Below, one piece after another: positions 6,934 through 13,631 of a stretch of 13,666 nt of DNA. Position 1 is the stretch's first letter. The number at the start of each line of letters is the position of its first letter. The DNA lies in assembly GCA_034112285.1 (NCBI GenBank), contig JAWUVP010000030.1:1-13666 (forward strand), read 5' to 3'. The DNA comes from JAWUVP01 sp034112285. Its GTDB lineage: Bacteria > Pseudomonadota > Gammaproteobacteria > JABDGN01. The translations under genes were made by a program, and so were the position numbers. The notes below the pieces were generated by a model, which saw nothing but the letters and a program-made list of their open reading frames with translations, made no database searches and had not been told where the DNA came from.

Positions 6934-6990
6934 GGACCCACTGTCTATTATTATTTTTCATGTTACATTATTAGTCTATAAGCAAGGCCG

Positions 6991-7022
6991 CACATCATAC
7001 TAAATTTGGCCAAATAAGCCAA
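6991..7022 (+). repeat. Direct repeat copy 2 (matches 5711-5742)
   Basis: This 32-bp segment matches 5711-5742 at 28 positions and lies about 130 bp before the barrel gene, just upstream of its promoter. Together with the second shared block near 7085-7120 it shows that the regulatory leader of the barrel gene was duplicated. Confidence 0.75.
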
Positions 7023-7058
7023 GCATACTTGCAGTGAATAAAGTTTTGCCATTTTTGG

Positions 7059-7088
7059 CTGACAAATTTCAACCACTGCGGGTATAAC
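7059..7088 (+). promoter_or_regulatory. Likely promoter of the barrel/Asp-box operon
   Basis: CTGACA (7059-7064) and TATAAC (7083-7088) are separated by 18 bases, each one base from consensus. It lies about 70 bases before the barrel start codon. Confidence 0.5.
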
Positions 7089-7156
7089 TTGTATTATGTA
7101 TTAACCCAGCATTTAGGTAGAATTCTCATCAAGTTAAATTCTTGTAAGGATGCGTG

Positions 7157-7879
7157 ATGAAAAAAGCTTATTTAATTTCACTGATGCTGCTAGGTATGAC
7201 TCAGGTCATGGCTAGCCCTAGTTGGTACGGCTCATACGGGTTTGGTTTTAATCTTGCTGGCAATCCAAAGGCCATGAGTGCCAATCTTAACGGCAACAGT
7301 GCTCCGGCTAATAGCTATCTAATTAACAATCACCAGCAACCGACTTTTATTCTCTTTGGTGCCGGCAAAAACTTTACCCTCGCCAGCAAATGGTTTTCAC
7401 ATTTTTCCCTTGGGCTTGATTTCAACAGCACCGGCAGCTCAACGCAAACCTCTGGCGACATTTTGCAATATGGCTTGCCCAGTTTTAATACCTACACTTA
7501 CCAATTTAATACCAAACGCAACACTTTATTGTTTAATTACCAAGGTGATATTTGTAGCATCAATCATTGGACACCGTTCGTTTCGGTGGGTGTCGGCCTA
7601 TCGCAAAACACTGCCAGTGGATATAGCGAAACAGAACGAGCAGACATCACCCCTAGAGTAAATACCTTTAGCAATAAAACCATCTCGATGCTGGCCTACC
7701 AGCTCGGCTTAGGCGTTGGCTATCAATTTGATACAAACCTACGCGTTGACACCGCCTTTAATTATGGCAACCCCGGCAAAGCCAAACTGGGCAATAATCA
7801 GCGAGGGATTGCTGGCCCACAACAATCGCTAGCCTATTCTGCACTGATGTTAAATGTGCGTTACCAATTCAACCTATAA
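7157..7879 (+). CDS. Outer-membrane beta-barrel protein, small (OmpA/Opa-like) type
   Basis: A 240-aa exported protein. The N-terminus is a signal peptide (KK, then a hydrophobic stretch, then a cleavage-like VMASP), followed by alternating amphipathic strands rich in Gly, Tyr, Phe and Asn, and a C-terminal strand LMLNVRYQFNL of the kind recognised by the barrel-assembly machinery. Repeated GxGxG-type strands such as VSVGVGLSQN and LGLGVGYQF support an eight-strand barrel of the OMP_b-brl type. The precise function is unknown. ATG 7157 is chosen, with AAGGA 6 bases upstream; the adjacent GTG 7154 is too close to that site. It is the first gene of a two-gene operon with the Asp-box protein 10 bp downstream, and a broken inverted copy lies at 5765-5989. 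Confidence 0.8.
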   Translation: MKKAYLISLMLLGMTQVMASPSWYGSYGFGFNLAGNPKAMSANLNGNSAPANSYLINNHQQPTFILFGAGKNFTLASKWFSHFSLGLDFNSTGSSTQTSGDILQYGLPSFNTYTYQFNTKRNTLLFNYQGDICSINHWTPFVSVGVGLSQNTASGYSETERADITPRVNTFSNKTISMLAYQLGLGVGYQFDTNLRVDTAFNYGNPGKAKLGNNQRGIAGPQQSLAYSALMLNVRYQFNL

Positions 7880-7889
7880 GAGCGTTATT

Positions 7890-9323
7890 ATGTTTATGAA
7901 AAAATTATCTCAGCTATTAATTCTTGGCCTGTTATTTGTGGTCTCAAATCTTTATGCGGCCACCAATCCAGTTTCTATTACCGATTCTCCGGGGTTATCG
8001 AAAGTCACGGTTAAGGGTAATACTTATGTCATCACCTATAAGCTCACCAATAATTTACCGTTCCCTATTCCTGATTTAACCGTAGCCCCAAGCACCACGA
8101 ATGGCAGCTTCACACTAAGCAGCACAGATTGTGCCGCCCTCGCGGCAGGTGCTTCATGTGAATGGAACGGTAGCTTTACCCCCAGCCAAGCCGGAACAAC
8201 ACAAACAACCGTTACCTTAAATTATTTAAACGGCTCACCAGTGCCCTATTCGCAACAAAGCACGACTCAAAGCCCTATTTTAATGGCGCTTACAATAGCA
8301 GATGATTTAAGTACAACAAATGCTATTGCTCTTAGTGCTGTATATACCAGCTCTGATGCCGTTACCTGGACAAAACATGTGATTGATTCAACGGCAACTA
8401 ACCATTATGCTTCTATTGCTACGGATAAGAAAGGCACCTGGCTAGTAGCCAGTAGCACTGAGCTCGGTATTATCATTTATAAAAGCACCGACAATGGCGT
8501 AACGTGGGCCAAGCAAAGTCCTACGTTAACGCCACGAGGTAATCTCCCAACGATTACCTATAGCAACAACCAATGGGTGCTAACGTCCTCCTTTGCGCTC
8601 CGTAGCCAGCAACCACAACAGTCAACCTCGCCTACGATGCCGCCACTAATCTATACTAGTCAAGATGGCACAACTTGGCAGCAAGCTAGCATTCCGGCAA
8701 CTAATGATGATATCGATTTACTGTCTACTCATTTTGCCAATAATGTCTGGGTCTCAGTTGGTCTAAATCGAAGCCAAGACAATGGAGACAATATACTCTA
8801 CACCAGCACTGATAATGCGCTTAATTGGGCTCCTATTACTCTGCCAACAACGACAGATAACCCTAATCTCCGCTCCGTTGCATTTGGAGACGGCGTGTGG
8901 ATAACTACTGGTGACAATTCGCGCAATGCTGACAATACTGTTTCACTCTACAAAAGCACCGATGCCACCGCCTCCAGTTGGACCAACATTAGCTCGACAC
9001 TTCCGGGGAAAATAAATGACGGGAGGCAAATAGCCTATGCAGATGGAGAATGGGTATTGACAGGTGTTACAGTAGAAGATCGAGCCCCTGTACTATTTCA
9101 TAGTGAAAACAACGGCCAAAATTGGACCCCAGTTCCAGCAGTGCAACTAGAAGATGTTAGCTATATGAACAAAATAAGCCACACTTTCAACGGCTGGTTT
9201 ATTGCCACCAGTCAGACTAACAGCAATGCAGGCCTATTAAAAAGTGATGATGGTATTACATGGTCAGTCATAGACCTGCCAAATTCTGCCGGGTTTTTCA
9301 CTATGCAGATAATTGACAATTAG
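7890..9323 (+). CDS. Secreted protein with ASH/Ig-like domain and seven Asp-box (BNR) repeats
   Basis: A 477-aa exported protein. A signal peptide (residues 1-24, hydrophobic core then LYAAT) leads into an Ig-like domain (about 28-125). Its cysteine pair C81/C90 and the pattern LxxGxSCxWxxxFTPxxxG are typical of ASH/choice-of-anchor domains. From 150 on, seven Asp-box motifs of the S-x-D-x-G-x-T-W type occur near residues 154, 199, 257, 306, 356, 405 and 452. They alternate with blade strands such as YSNNQWVLTSS, FGDGVWITTG and YADGEWVLTG. This predicts a sialidase-like or sortilin-like beta-propeller of six or seven blades, but catalytic sialidase residues cannot be identified, so it is more likely a binding protein. 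ATG 7890 follows AAGAG by 7 bases, 10 bp after the barrel gene. A broken duplicate lies at 9596-12018. Confidence 0.8.
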   Translation: MFMKKLSQLLILGLLFVVSNLYAATNPVSITDSPGLSKVTVKGNTYVITYKLTNNLPFPIPDLTVAPSTTNGSFTLSSTDCAALAAGASCEWNGSFTPSQAGTTQTTVTLNYLNGSPVPYSQQSTTQSPILMALTIADDLSTTNAIALSAVYTSSDAVTWTKHVIDSTATNHYASIATDKKGTWLVASSTELGIIIYKSTDNGVTWAKQSPTLTPRGNLPTITYSNNQWVLTSSFALRSQQPQQSTSPTMPPLIYTSQDGTTWQQASIPATNDDIDLLSTHFANNVWVSVGLNRSQDNGDNILYTSTDNALNWAPITLPTTTDNPNLRSVAFGDGVWITTGDNSRNADNTVSLYKSTDATASSWTNISSTLPGKINDGRQIAYADGEWVLTGVTVEDRAPVLFHSENNGQNWTPVPAVQLEDVSYMNKISHTFNGWFIATSQTNSNAGLLKSDDGITWSVIDLPNSAGFFTMQIIDN

Positions 9324-9336
9324 AGTTTGAGACTGC

Positions 9337-9378
9337 ATCCAGCTAGATGCCAAACTGATGCTTGGTATTTAGCTGGAT
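9337..9378 (+). other. Long perfect hairpin after the Asp-box gene
   Basis: A 17-bp stem (9337-9353 with 9362-9378, two G-U pairs on the + strand RNA) closes an 8-base loop, beginning 13 bases after the stop. There is no T-run after it, so it is more likely a 3'-end stabiliser or Rho-associated end than a classical terminator. Confidence 0.55.
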
Positions 9379-9401
9379 CCTGCTTAAACATTATGGCCGC
9401 C

Positions 9402-9595
9402 CTATTCCCATTCAATCGTTGCAGGTAGCTTACCACTAATGTCATAAACAACCCGTGACACACCCGACACTTCGTTCACAATACGATTGCTCACATGACC
9501 CAAGAAGTCATACGGCAAATGCGCCCAATGGGCGGTCATGAAATCAATGGTTTCTACGGCACGTAAGGCAATCACAAATTCATACTGATGATTAT
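9402..9595 (-). pseudogene. Orphan duplicate of the guaA 3' end
   Basis: The minus strand encodes the last 63-64 codons of GMP synthetase including its TAG stop, colinear without gaps with 12067-12260 of the intact guaA. I count about 23 nucleotide differences in 194 (roughly 88 percent identity), but only three amino-acid changes, R/H, Y/F and P/L. The homology stops abruptly at 9595, where sequence of an Asp-box gene begins. The fragment has no start region, ATP-pyrophosphatase or glutaminase domain and cannot act as a GMP synthetase. It is either the scar of a tandem duplication or a displaced integration-site copy. Confidence 0.9.
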
Positions 9596-9856
9596 ACCGA
9601 TTTAACCGTGCCCCCAAGCACCGCAGATGGCACCTTTACGCAAAGCACGACAGAGAGCCCTGTTTTAATGGCGCTGACAATATCGAATCTAGGTAGCACT
9701 AAAAATGCGAATGCCCCTAGCGCTGTGGATAATCCCCCTTTAGTCTACATTAGCCAAGATGGAGCAACTTGGCAACAAACAACTAGACATACTCGTAGCG
9801 AAAGAAATTGGCTTGTGCCCACGGGTGCAAGTCGCTATGACAGATCGGCGGGGTAA
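9596..9856 (+). pseudogene. Internally deleted 5' piece of a second Asp-box gene
   Basis: The + strand reading frame through 9608 gives pieces of the 7890-9323 product in the correct order with large gaps: DLTV and PST(A/T)xG from the Ig-like domain, QSTTxSPxLMALTI from the domain boundary, PPLxYxSQDGxTWQQ from the third Asp-box, and a WLVPTG segment resembling the later WVLTG blade strand. The frame ends at a TAA (9854-9856) within a palindrome. It lacks a start and signal peptide because the junction with the guaA fragment at 9595/9596 replaced them. It is a nonfunctional remnant whose 3' end is found separately at 11905-12018. Confidence 0.75.
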
Positions 9857-9862
9857 CCCGCC
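9847..9862 (+). repeat. Short perfect palindrome at the end of the Asp-box remnant
   Basis: GGCGGG-GTAA-CCCGCC forms a 6-bp G/C hairpin. The core GGGTAACCCG recurs at 10144-10153. No T-run follows. It sits at the boundary between the Asp-box remnant and the inserted AT-rich DNA. Confidence 0.5.
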
Positions 9863-9873
9863 AGGGGTACGCG

Positions 9874-10199
9874 CTTTAAAAAACATACAAAATACAACTA
9901 AACGAATTTCAAATCATTGTTTTCCCACCCGTGTCGTCGTTGCCAGAAGCGAAGCGACCTGGCAATCTCCCAGACAACAGCGTGATTCATGAGATTGACC
10001 TGTGCCTGTGAAGCACGTCGCTTCGCTTCTGGCAACGACGTACTTTTTTTTCAAATGAGAAAATTTAGTAATCATAGACATTCTCTAACGAGATCGGCAA
10101 GCGATATCTCACAACATGACGGGATTTATAGTGCGTTTGCCCTGGGTAACCCGTAATAAGCCTGAGACGCTTTAGTTGTATTTTATACATATTTTAAAG
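9874..10199. repeat. Nested inverted-repeat element (MITE/REP-like)
   Basis: Outer arms: 9874-9904 is the inverse of 10168-10199 with 27 of 32 positions matching. Inner arms: a perfect 24-bp inverted repeat, 9935-9958 and 10017-10040. The inner arms (GTTGCCAGAAGCGAAGCGAC and complement), with adjacent GGCAATCTC/GAGATTG, resemble the widespread bacterial palindromic repeats of the GTCATTGCGAG...GAAGCGAC...GCAATCTC kind, known for being misread as RSEATxQS peptides. An 8-base T-run follows the right inner arm (from 10044). No transposase is present, so if mobile it would be non-autonomous. No flanking target duplication is evident. This element fills most of the gene-free stretch 9857-10318. 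Confidence 0.7.
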
Positions 10200-10237
10200 T
10201 GAGCCCCCCTGCAAAACCCTGAATAACCACCCACCTG

Positions 10238-10269
10238 TTAAGGACACCTTAAGTATAGATGCTTATAAT
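10238..10269 (+). promoter_or_regulatory. Promoter with palindrome upstream of the kinase remnant
   Basis: A perfect TATAAT (10264-10269) has AGGACA (10241-10246) 17 bases before it. The -35 lies inside the palindrome TTAAGG-ACA-CCTTAA (10238-10252), which could be an operator. It would drive the kinase remnant and perhaps the downstream gene. Confidence 0.4.
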
Positions 10270-10318
10270 GTTAAGCAGTAGACATAGCATTCAATCAAAT
10301 TAGAGTGGTTCGCGGTGA

Positions 10319-10767
10319 ACCTTAAGAACAAAGATAAAGAGTTATTATGTCATTAAAATCAATAAAAATGATAAGGGTGAAACCAGCGCCGTTCTATTTG
10401 ATTTCGATCAATCTCAGAAGACAACAAATGGCGCAGTAGGTGTGGACACTGATTTTTACATGGCACCAGAGGCTTATAAAAGTCGCGGGGAAGATTTTAA
10501 GTCCCACTCAATAAACGGTGACATTTACAGCTTAGGTGTGATTTTATTTGAGCTACTCATTGATGCTAGACACAATGTCAAAAATTTGAAAGCCGACGCT
10601 AGCGCCAGCAATTCTTTGACGAAACAATGACTAGAATTTCATTGTGTAAATTTAAACTAACAAATGACTTTGAGCCTGATTTTACAGCCTTAGTTGTAAA
10701 AATGGCAGGCCAAAAAGCTTACCGCCCTAAGTTGGACTTAGCTAGTAAAGCATTCACAACCTACTGA
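10319..10767 (+). pseudogene. Frameshifted remnant of a eukaryotic-like Ser/Thr protein kinase
   Basis: Only the C-terminal kinase lobe is recognisable. In the frame open from 10319 it shows VLFDFDQS (the DFG-loop position, here DFD), then DFYMAPEAY (activation-segment APE motif) and GDIYSLGVILFELL (subdomain IX). That frame ends at TGA 10628-10630. The next piece lies in another frame (10627-10767) and reads NDFEPDFTALVVKMAGQKAYRPKLD, resembling the final kinase subdomain with its conserved Arg-Pro. The N-lobe with the ATP-binding lysine is absent, and an HRD-type catalytic loop is not intact; only a possible NLKNK trace lies in a third frame near 10318-10332. It cannot be an active kinase. 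Such genes are typical of effector repertoires in host-associated gammaproteobacteria, which is inference here. Confidence 0.7.
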
Positions 10768-10853
10768 GACTTATAAGTCCTGTTGGTGTTGCTAACAATG
10801 AGTTTTGAGATGCCGCTAAAATTAAAATAATAATTAAAAACCGGAGATAATAT

Positions 10854-11867
10854 ATGGCATACGCAATGGCCCCAGAAAAAGAAGAATTAGATTTAGAACT
10901 CGATAGTCCAGAAAAAATTATACACGCTATAATCACTAAATTAGATGAGCAATTTAACCGCATCCACAACGAGAAGGTTCAGATGGCTGGAACGGTTAAT
11001 CCCGAAATTCATAAACAACAAGTAGTCTTTAACTATTGGAACAGTCCATTAAAAAATCAATTAACTGCCCTTTTATATAAAAACATTTTCACCCCGCTAT
11101 CAGCCCTGGCGACTATTAAAGGGGTTGTTCACCACCCTAGATTTTGGCCCGCAGTAGCATATCATATGGCGCTTATGCTTGTAGAAGACAGTGCTTATGC
11201 ACACTCAACCCTTACCGTGCATGCGTTCCTTTTAGACGAATTAGAGAACCGCATAAGATCAAGCCATCACACCTTCAGTATTTATTTAAAACCCATTTTT
11301 CAACAGCTCAGACGCGAATGCGTAGATAACTTTTCCTCTTATGACACTAAAAACAATATCGCAGGGCGAAACATTGCACGTATCGACCAAAAGTTTGGGC
11401 GATTAATTAACAATATTTTAATGAATCATAAGTTAATTGAAAACAGTAAGATATTAGATGAGAAGATACTATATGTGATAGTAAATTTTGAGCCAACCGA
11501 ACGCGTTATTGCTTTAATTGGGGTTGTAGGTGCTGTCTATGCGCACAACCCTGATGTTACAAAAGCACTTATAAATCTAGTATGCACCAACCACTTAGAC
11601 TTATCCGAGTTTATAACAAACGTATGCGACTTGCCTAAAATGAATCATATAGACTTTTCGGCTGAGAGTTTTGGTAAGTTTGCCAAAGCTGATCATGAGT
11701 CTATACAACTGCGCCTTAGTTCGTTTAAATTCAAGCAGACTAGGCTAGAAGAATTTGTTAACTATTATAATTCACATCCAATTATTAGACATCCATTAAC
11801 AAGAATAGCAAGAGAGCAGGATTACTCAATGGGTTTTGAGCATGTCCAGAGCCCTACTGAATTTTAG
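10854..11867 (+). CDS. Unknown 337-aa soluble protein
   Basis: I do not recognise this family. The frame is intact and begins at an ATG with GGAG (10843-10846) 7 bases upstream. The N-terminus is acidic (PEKEELDLELDSPEK) and lacks a signal peptide; no convincing transmembrane segment is present, though VIALIGVVGAVYAH is moderately hydrophobic. Most of it appears helical, with His- and Asn-rich stretches. A possible weak promoter is TTGAGA (10805-10810) with TAATAA (10828-10833), 17-base spacer. It lies inside the AT-rich insert between the two pieces of the broken Asp-box gene, following the kinase remnant, so it was probably acquired with it. A secreted effector is possible but not shown by any motif I can identify. 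Confidence 0.75.
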   Translation: MAYAMAPEKEELDLELDSPEKIIHAIITKLDEQFNRIHNEKVQMAGTVNPEIHKQQVVFNYWNSPLKNQLTALLYKNIFTPLSALATIKGVVHHPRFWPAVAYHMALMLVEDSAYAHSTLTVHAFLLDELENRIRSSHHTFSIYLKPIFQQLRRECVDNFSSYDTKNNIAGRNIARIDQKFGRLINNILMNHKLIENSKILDEKILYVIVNFEPTERVIALIGVVGAVYAHNPDVTKALINLVCTNHLDLSEFITNVCDLPKMNHIDFSAESFGKFAKADHESIQLRLSSFKFKQTRLEEFVNYYNSHPIIRHPLTRIAREQDYSMGFEHVQSPTEF

Positions 11868-11904
11868 CGGCCCGCACAACGTCCTTAACACTATTTCTCT
11901 CCAG

Positions 11905-12018
11905 ATTTGAAGCTGGTTACACGGCAGGGATCTTAAAAAGTTCAGATGCTATCACCGGGTCCACGATTTACTTCCAGATTCAAACGGATTAGTAACATTT
12001 GAAGTTATTGATAATTAA
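11905..12018 (+). pseudogene. 3' end of the second, broken Asp-box gene
   Basis: The sequence matches the end of the 7890-9323 gene: AGILKSSDAIT aligns with AGLLKSDDGIT (last Asp-box), and after loss of one base in the Trp codon the frame continues HDLLPDSNGLVTFEVIDN, matching the IDLPNSAGFFTMQIIDN end, with TAA at 12016-12018. It stands 48 bp before the guaA stop, just as the intact Asp-box gene stands 78 bp before the orphan guaA copy. Confidence 0.8.
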
Positions 12019-12027
12019 TTAAGCTAT

Positions 12028-12062
12028 CTCCGACAATATGTGAAACCAACTTTTTGTCGGAG
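12028..12062. other. Hairpin between the Asp-box remnant and guaA stop
   Basis: Perfect 9-bp arms CTCCGACAA (12028-12036) and TTGTCGGAG (12054-12062) around a 17-base loop, ending 4 bases from the guaA stop codon. No T-run follows on either strand. It probably marks the end of the convergent transcripts. Confidence 0.5.
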
Positions 12063-12066
12063 CCCC

Positions 12067-13614
12067 CTATTCCCATTCAATCGTAGCCGGTGGCTTACCA
12101 CTAATATCATAAACAACCCGCGACACACCCGACACTTCGTTCACAATGCGGTTGCTCACATGACCTAAAAAGTCGTAAGGTAAATGCGCCCAGTGAGCGG
12201 TCATGAAATCAATCGTCTCTACGGCCCGCAAGGCAATCACATATTCATATTGACGATTATCGCCGACGACGCCGACTGATTTTACCGGTAAAAACACGGC
12301 AAACGCTTGGCTGGTTTTATCGTACAAATCGTAATTATAAAGTTCGTTAATAAAAATCGCGTCAGCTTGGCGTAAAATATCGGCGTAGGTTTGTTTTACT
12401 TCACCTAAAATTCGCACGCCTAAGCCTGGGCCGGGGAACGGATGGCGGTAGACCATGCTGGCGGGCAAGCCTAATGCCACGCCGACTCGGCGCACTTCAT
12501 CTTTAAATAGTTCGCGCAGCGGCTCTAATAATTTTAATTTCATATGCTCGGGCAAGCCGCCAACATTATGATGTGATTTAATCACTTTGGCTTTACCGGT
12601 TTTGCTGCCGGCCGATTCAATCACGTCGGGGTAAATGGTGCCTTGTGCCAACCATTTCGCATTCGCAATTTTATTCGACTCTTCGTCGAAAATAGCGACA
12701 AATTCGTTGCCAATAATTTTACGTTTTTTCTCGGGACAGGTTTCGCCGGCAAGTTTGGTCAAAAAGCGTTGTTGTGCATTAACGCGAATCACTTTCACGC
12801 CCATGTGCTCGGCAAAGGTGGCCATGACTTGGTCGCCTTCGTTTAAACGCAGCAAACCATTGTCCACAAAAATACAAGTTAACTGTGTGCCAATCGCCTT
12901 GTGCAATAAAGCAGCCACCACAGAAGAATCTACTCCACCTGATAAGCCTAAAATCACATGGTCATTACCGACTTGCTTGCGCACGCTGGCAATAGCATCG
13001 TCAATAATATTGTCGGCGGTCCAGCTATTTTCGCAGCCGGCAATTTCATGCACAAAATGGCTGAGTAGCGTTTCACCACAGGCGGTGTGAGTTACTTCAG
13101 GGTGAAACTGCACGGCATAAAATTTTCGGGTGGGGTCCATCATGGCAGCAATGGGGGCGCTGGCGGTTTTAGCTATAACTTGAAAATCTTCTGGCACGGC
13201 AGTCACTTTATCGCCATGGCTCATCCAGACCGATTGCGAGCTCGCCAACTCGGCAAACAAAGCACTGCTAGTGTCTACTTCCAGCTCAGCGTGACCAAAT
13301 TCTTTTTTGGCCGAGGTATCAACCTGCCCGCCTAATTGCGCCGCCATGGTTTGCATGCCGTAGCAGATGCCTAACACAGGAATACCTAATTCAAAGACAA
13401 CCTTCGCAGCGCGTGGCGTGTCCGCTTCGGTAACGTACTCTGGCCCGCCATAAAGAATAATCGCCTGTGGCGAAAAAGGGCTTATCGCTTCAGCAGTCAT
13501 ATCATAAGCGTGCAATTCGCAATACACGCCCAGCTCCCGCACGCGACGAGCAATAAGCTGGCTATACTGAGAACCAAAATCAAGAATCAGAATTCGTTGT
13601 GCGTGAATATTCAT
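12067..13614 (-). CDS. guaA: GMP synthetase (glutamine-hydrolysing)
   Basis: Converts XMP to GMP with glutamine and ATP, the last step of de novo guanine nucleotide synthesis. The protein is 515 aa, close to E. coli's 525. The N-terminal class I glutaminase has the nucleophile C84 (GICYGMQ) and H171/E173 (VQFHPEV). The ATP-pyrophosphatase P-loop SGGVDS is at 225-230. The C-terminal dimerisation/XMP-binding domain ends with the family-typical PATIEWE. The ATG at 13614 has AAGGA 7 bases upstream. The guaB stop lies 17 bp before it, so the two form the usual guaBA operon. The last 194 bp are duplicated at 9402-9595; the gene itself is intact. Confidence 0.98.
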   Translation of the reverse strand: MNIHAQRILILDFGSQYSQLIARRVRELGVYCELHAYDMTAEAISPFSPQAIILYGGPEYVTEADTPRAAKVVFELGIPVLGICYGMQTMAAQLGGQVDTSAKKEFGHAELEVDTSSALFAELASSQSVWMSHGDKVTAVPEDFQVIAKTASAPIAAMMDPTRKFYAVQFHPEVTHTACGETLLSHFVHEIAGCENSWTADNIIDDAIASVRKQVGNDHVILGLSGGVDSSVVAALLHKAIGTQLTCIFVDNGLLRLNEGDQVMATFAEHMGVKVIRVNAQQRFLTKLAGETCPEKKRKIIGNEFVAIFDEESNKIANAKWLAQGTIYPDVIESAGSKTGKAKVIKSHHNVGGLPEHMKLKLLEPLRELFKDEVRRVGVALGLPASMVYRHPFPGPGLGVRILGEVKQTYADILRQADAIFINELYNYDLYDKTSQAFAVFLPVKSVGVVGDNRQYEYVIALRAVETIDFMTAHWAHLPYDFLGHVSNRIVNEVSGVSRVVYDISGKPPATIEWE

Positions 13615-13631
13615 TTATTATTCCTTGTTAT

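Noticed and set aside
9759..9992. A 77-codon frame ending VVVARSEATWQSPRQQRDS
   Set aside because: It is the conceptual translation of the palindromic repeat and the end of the Asp-box remnant. RSEATxQS-like peptides are a familiar artefact of this repeat class.
9402..12066. A complete integrative element with guaA ends as attachment sites
   Set aside because: No integrase, excisionase or other mobility gene is present, and the Asp-box gene ends beside both guaA copies are better explained by tandem duplication. It is kept only as an alternative.
12635..13090. A 151-codon + strand frame opposite guaA
   Set aside because: It lies wholly antisense to a highly conserved gene, has no ribosome site of note and no recognisable protein pattern.
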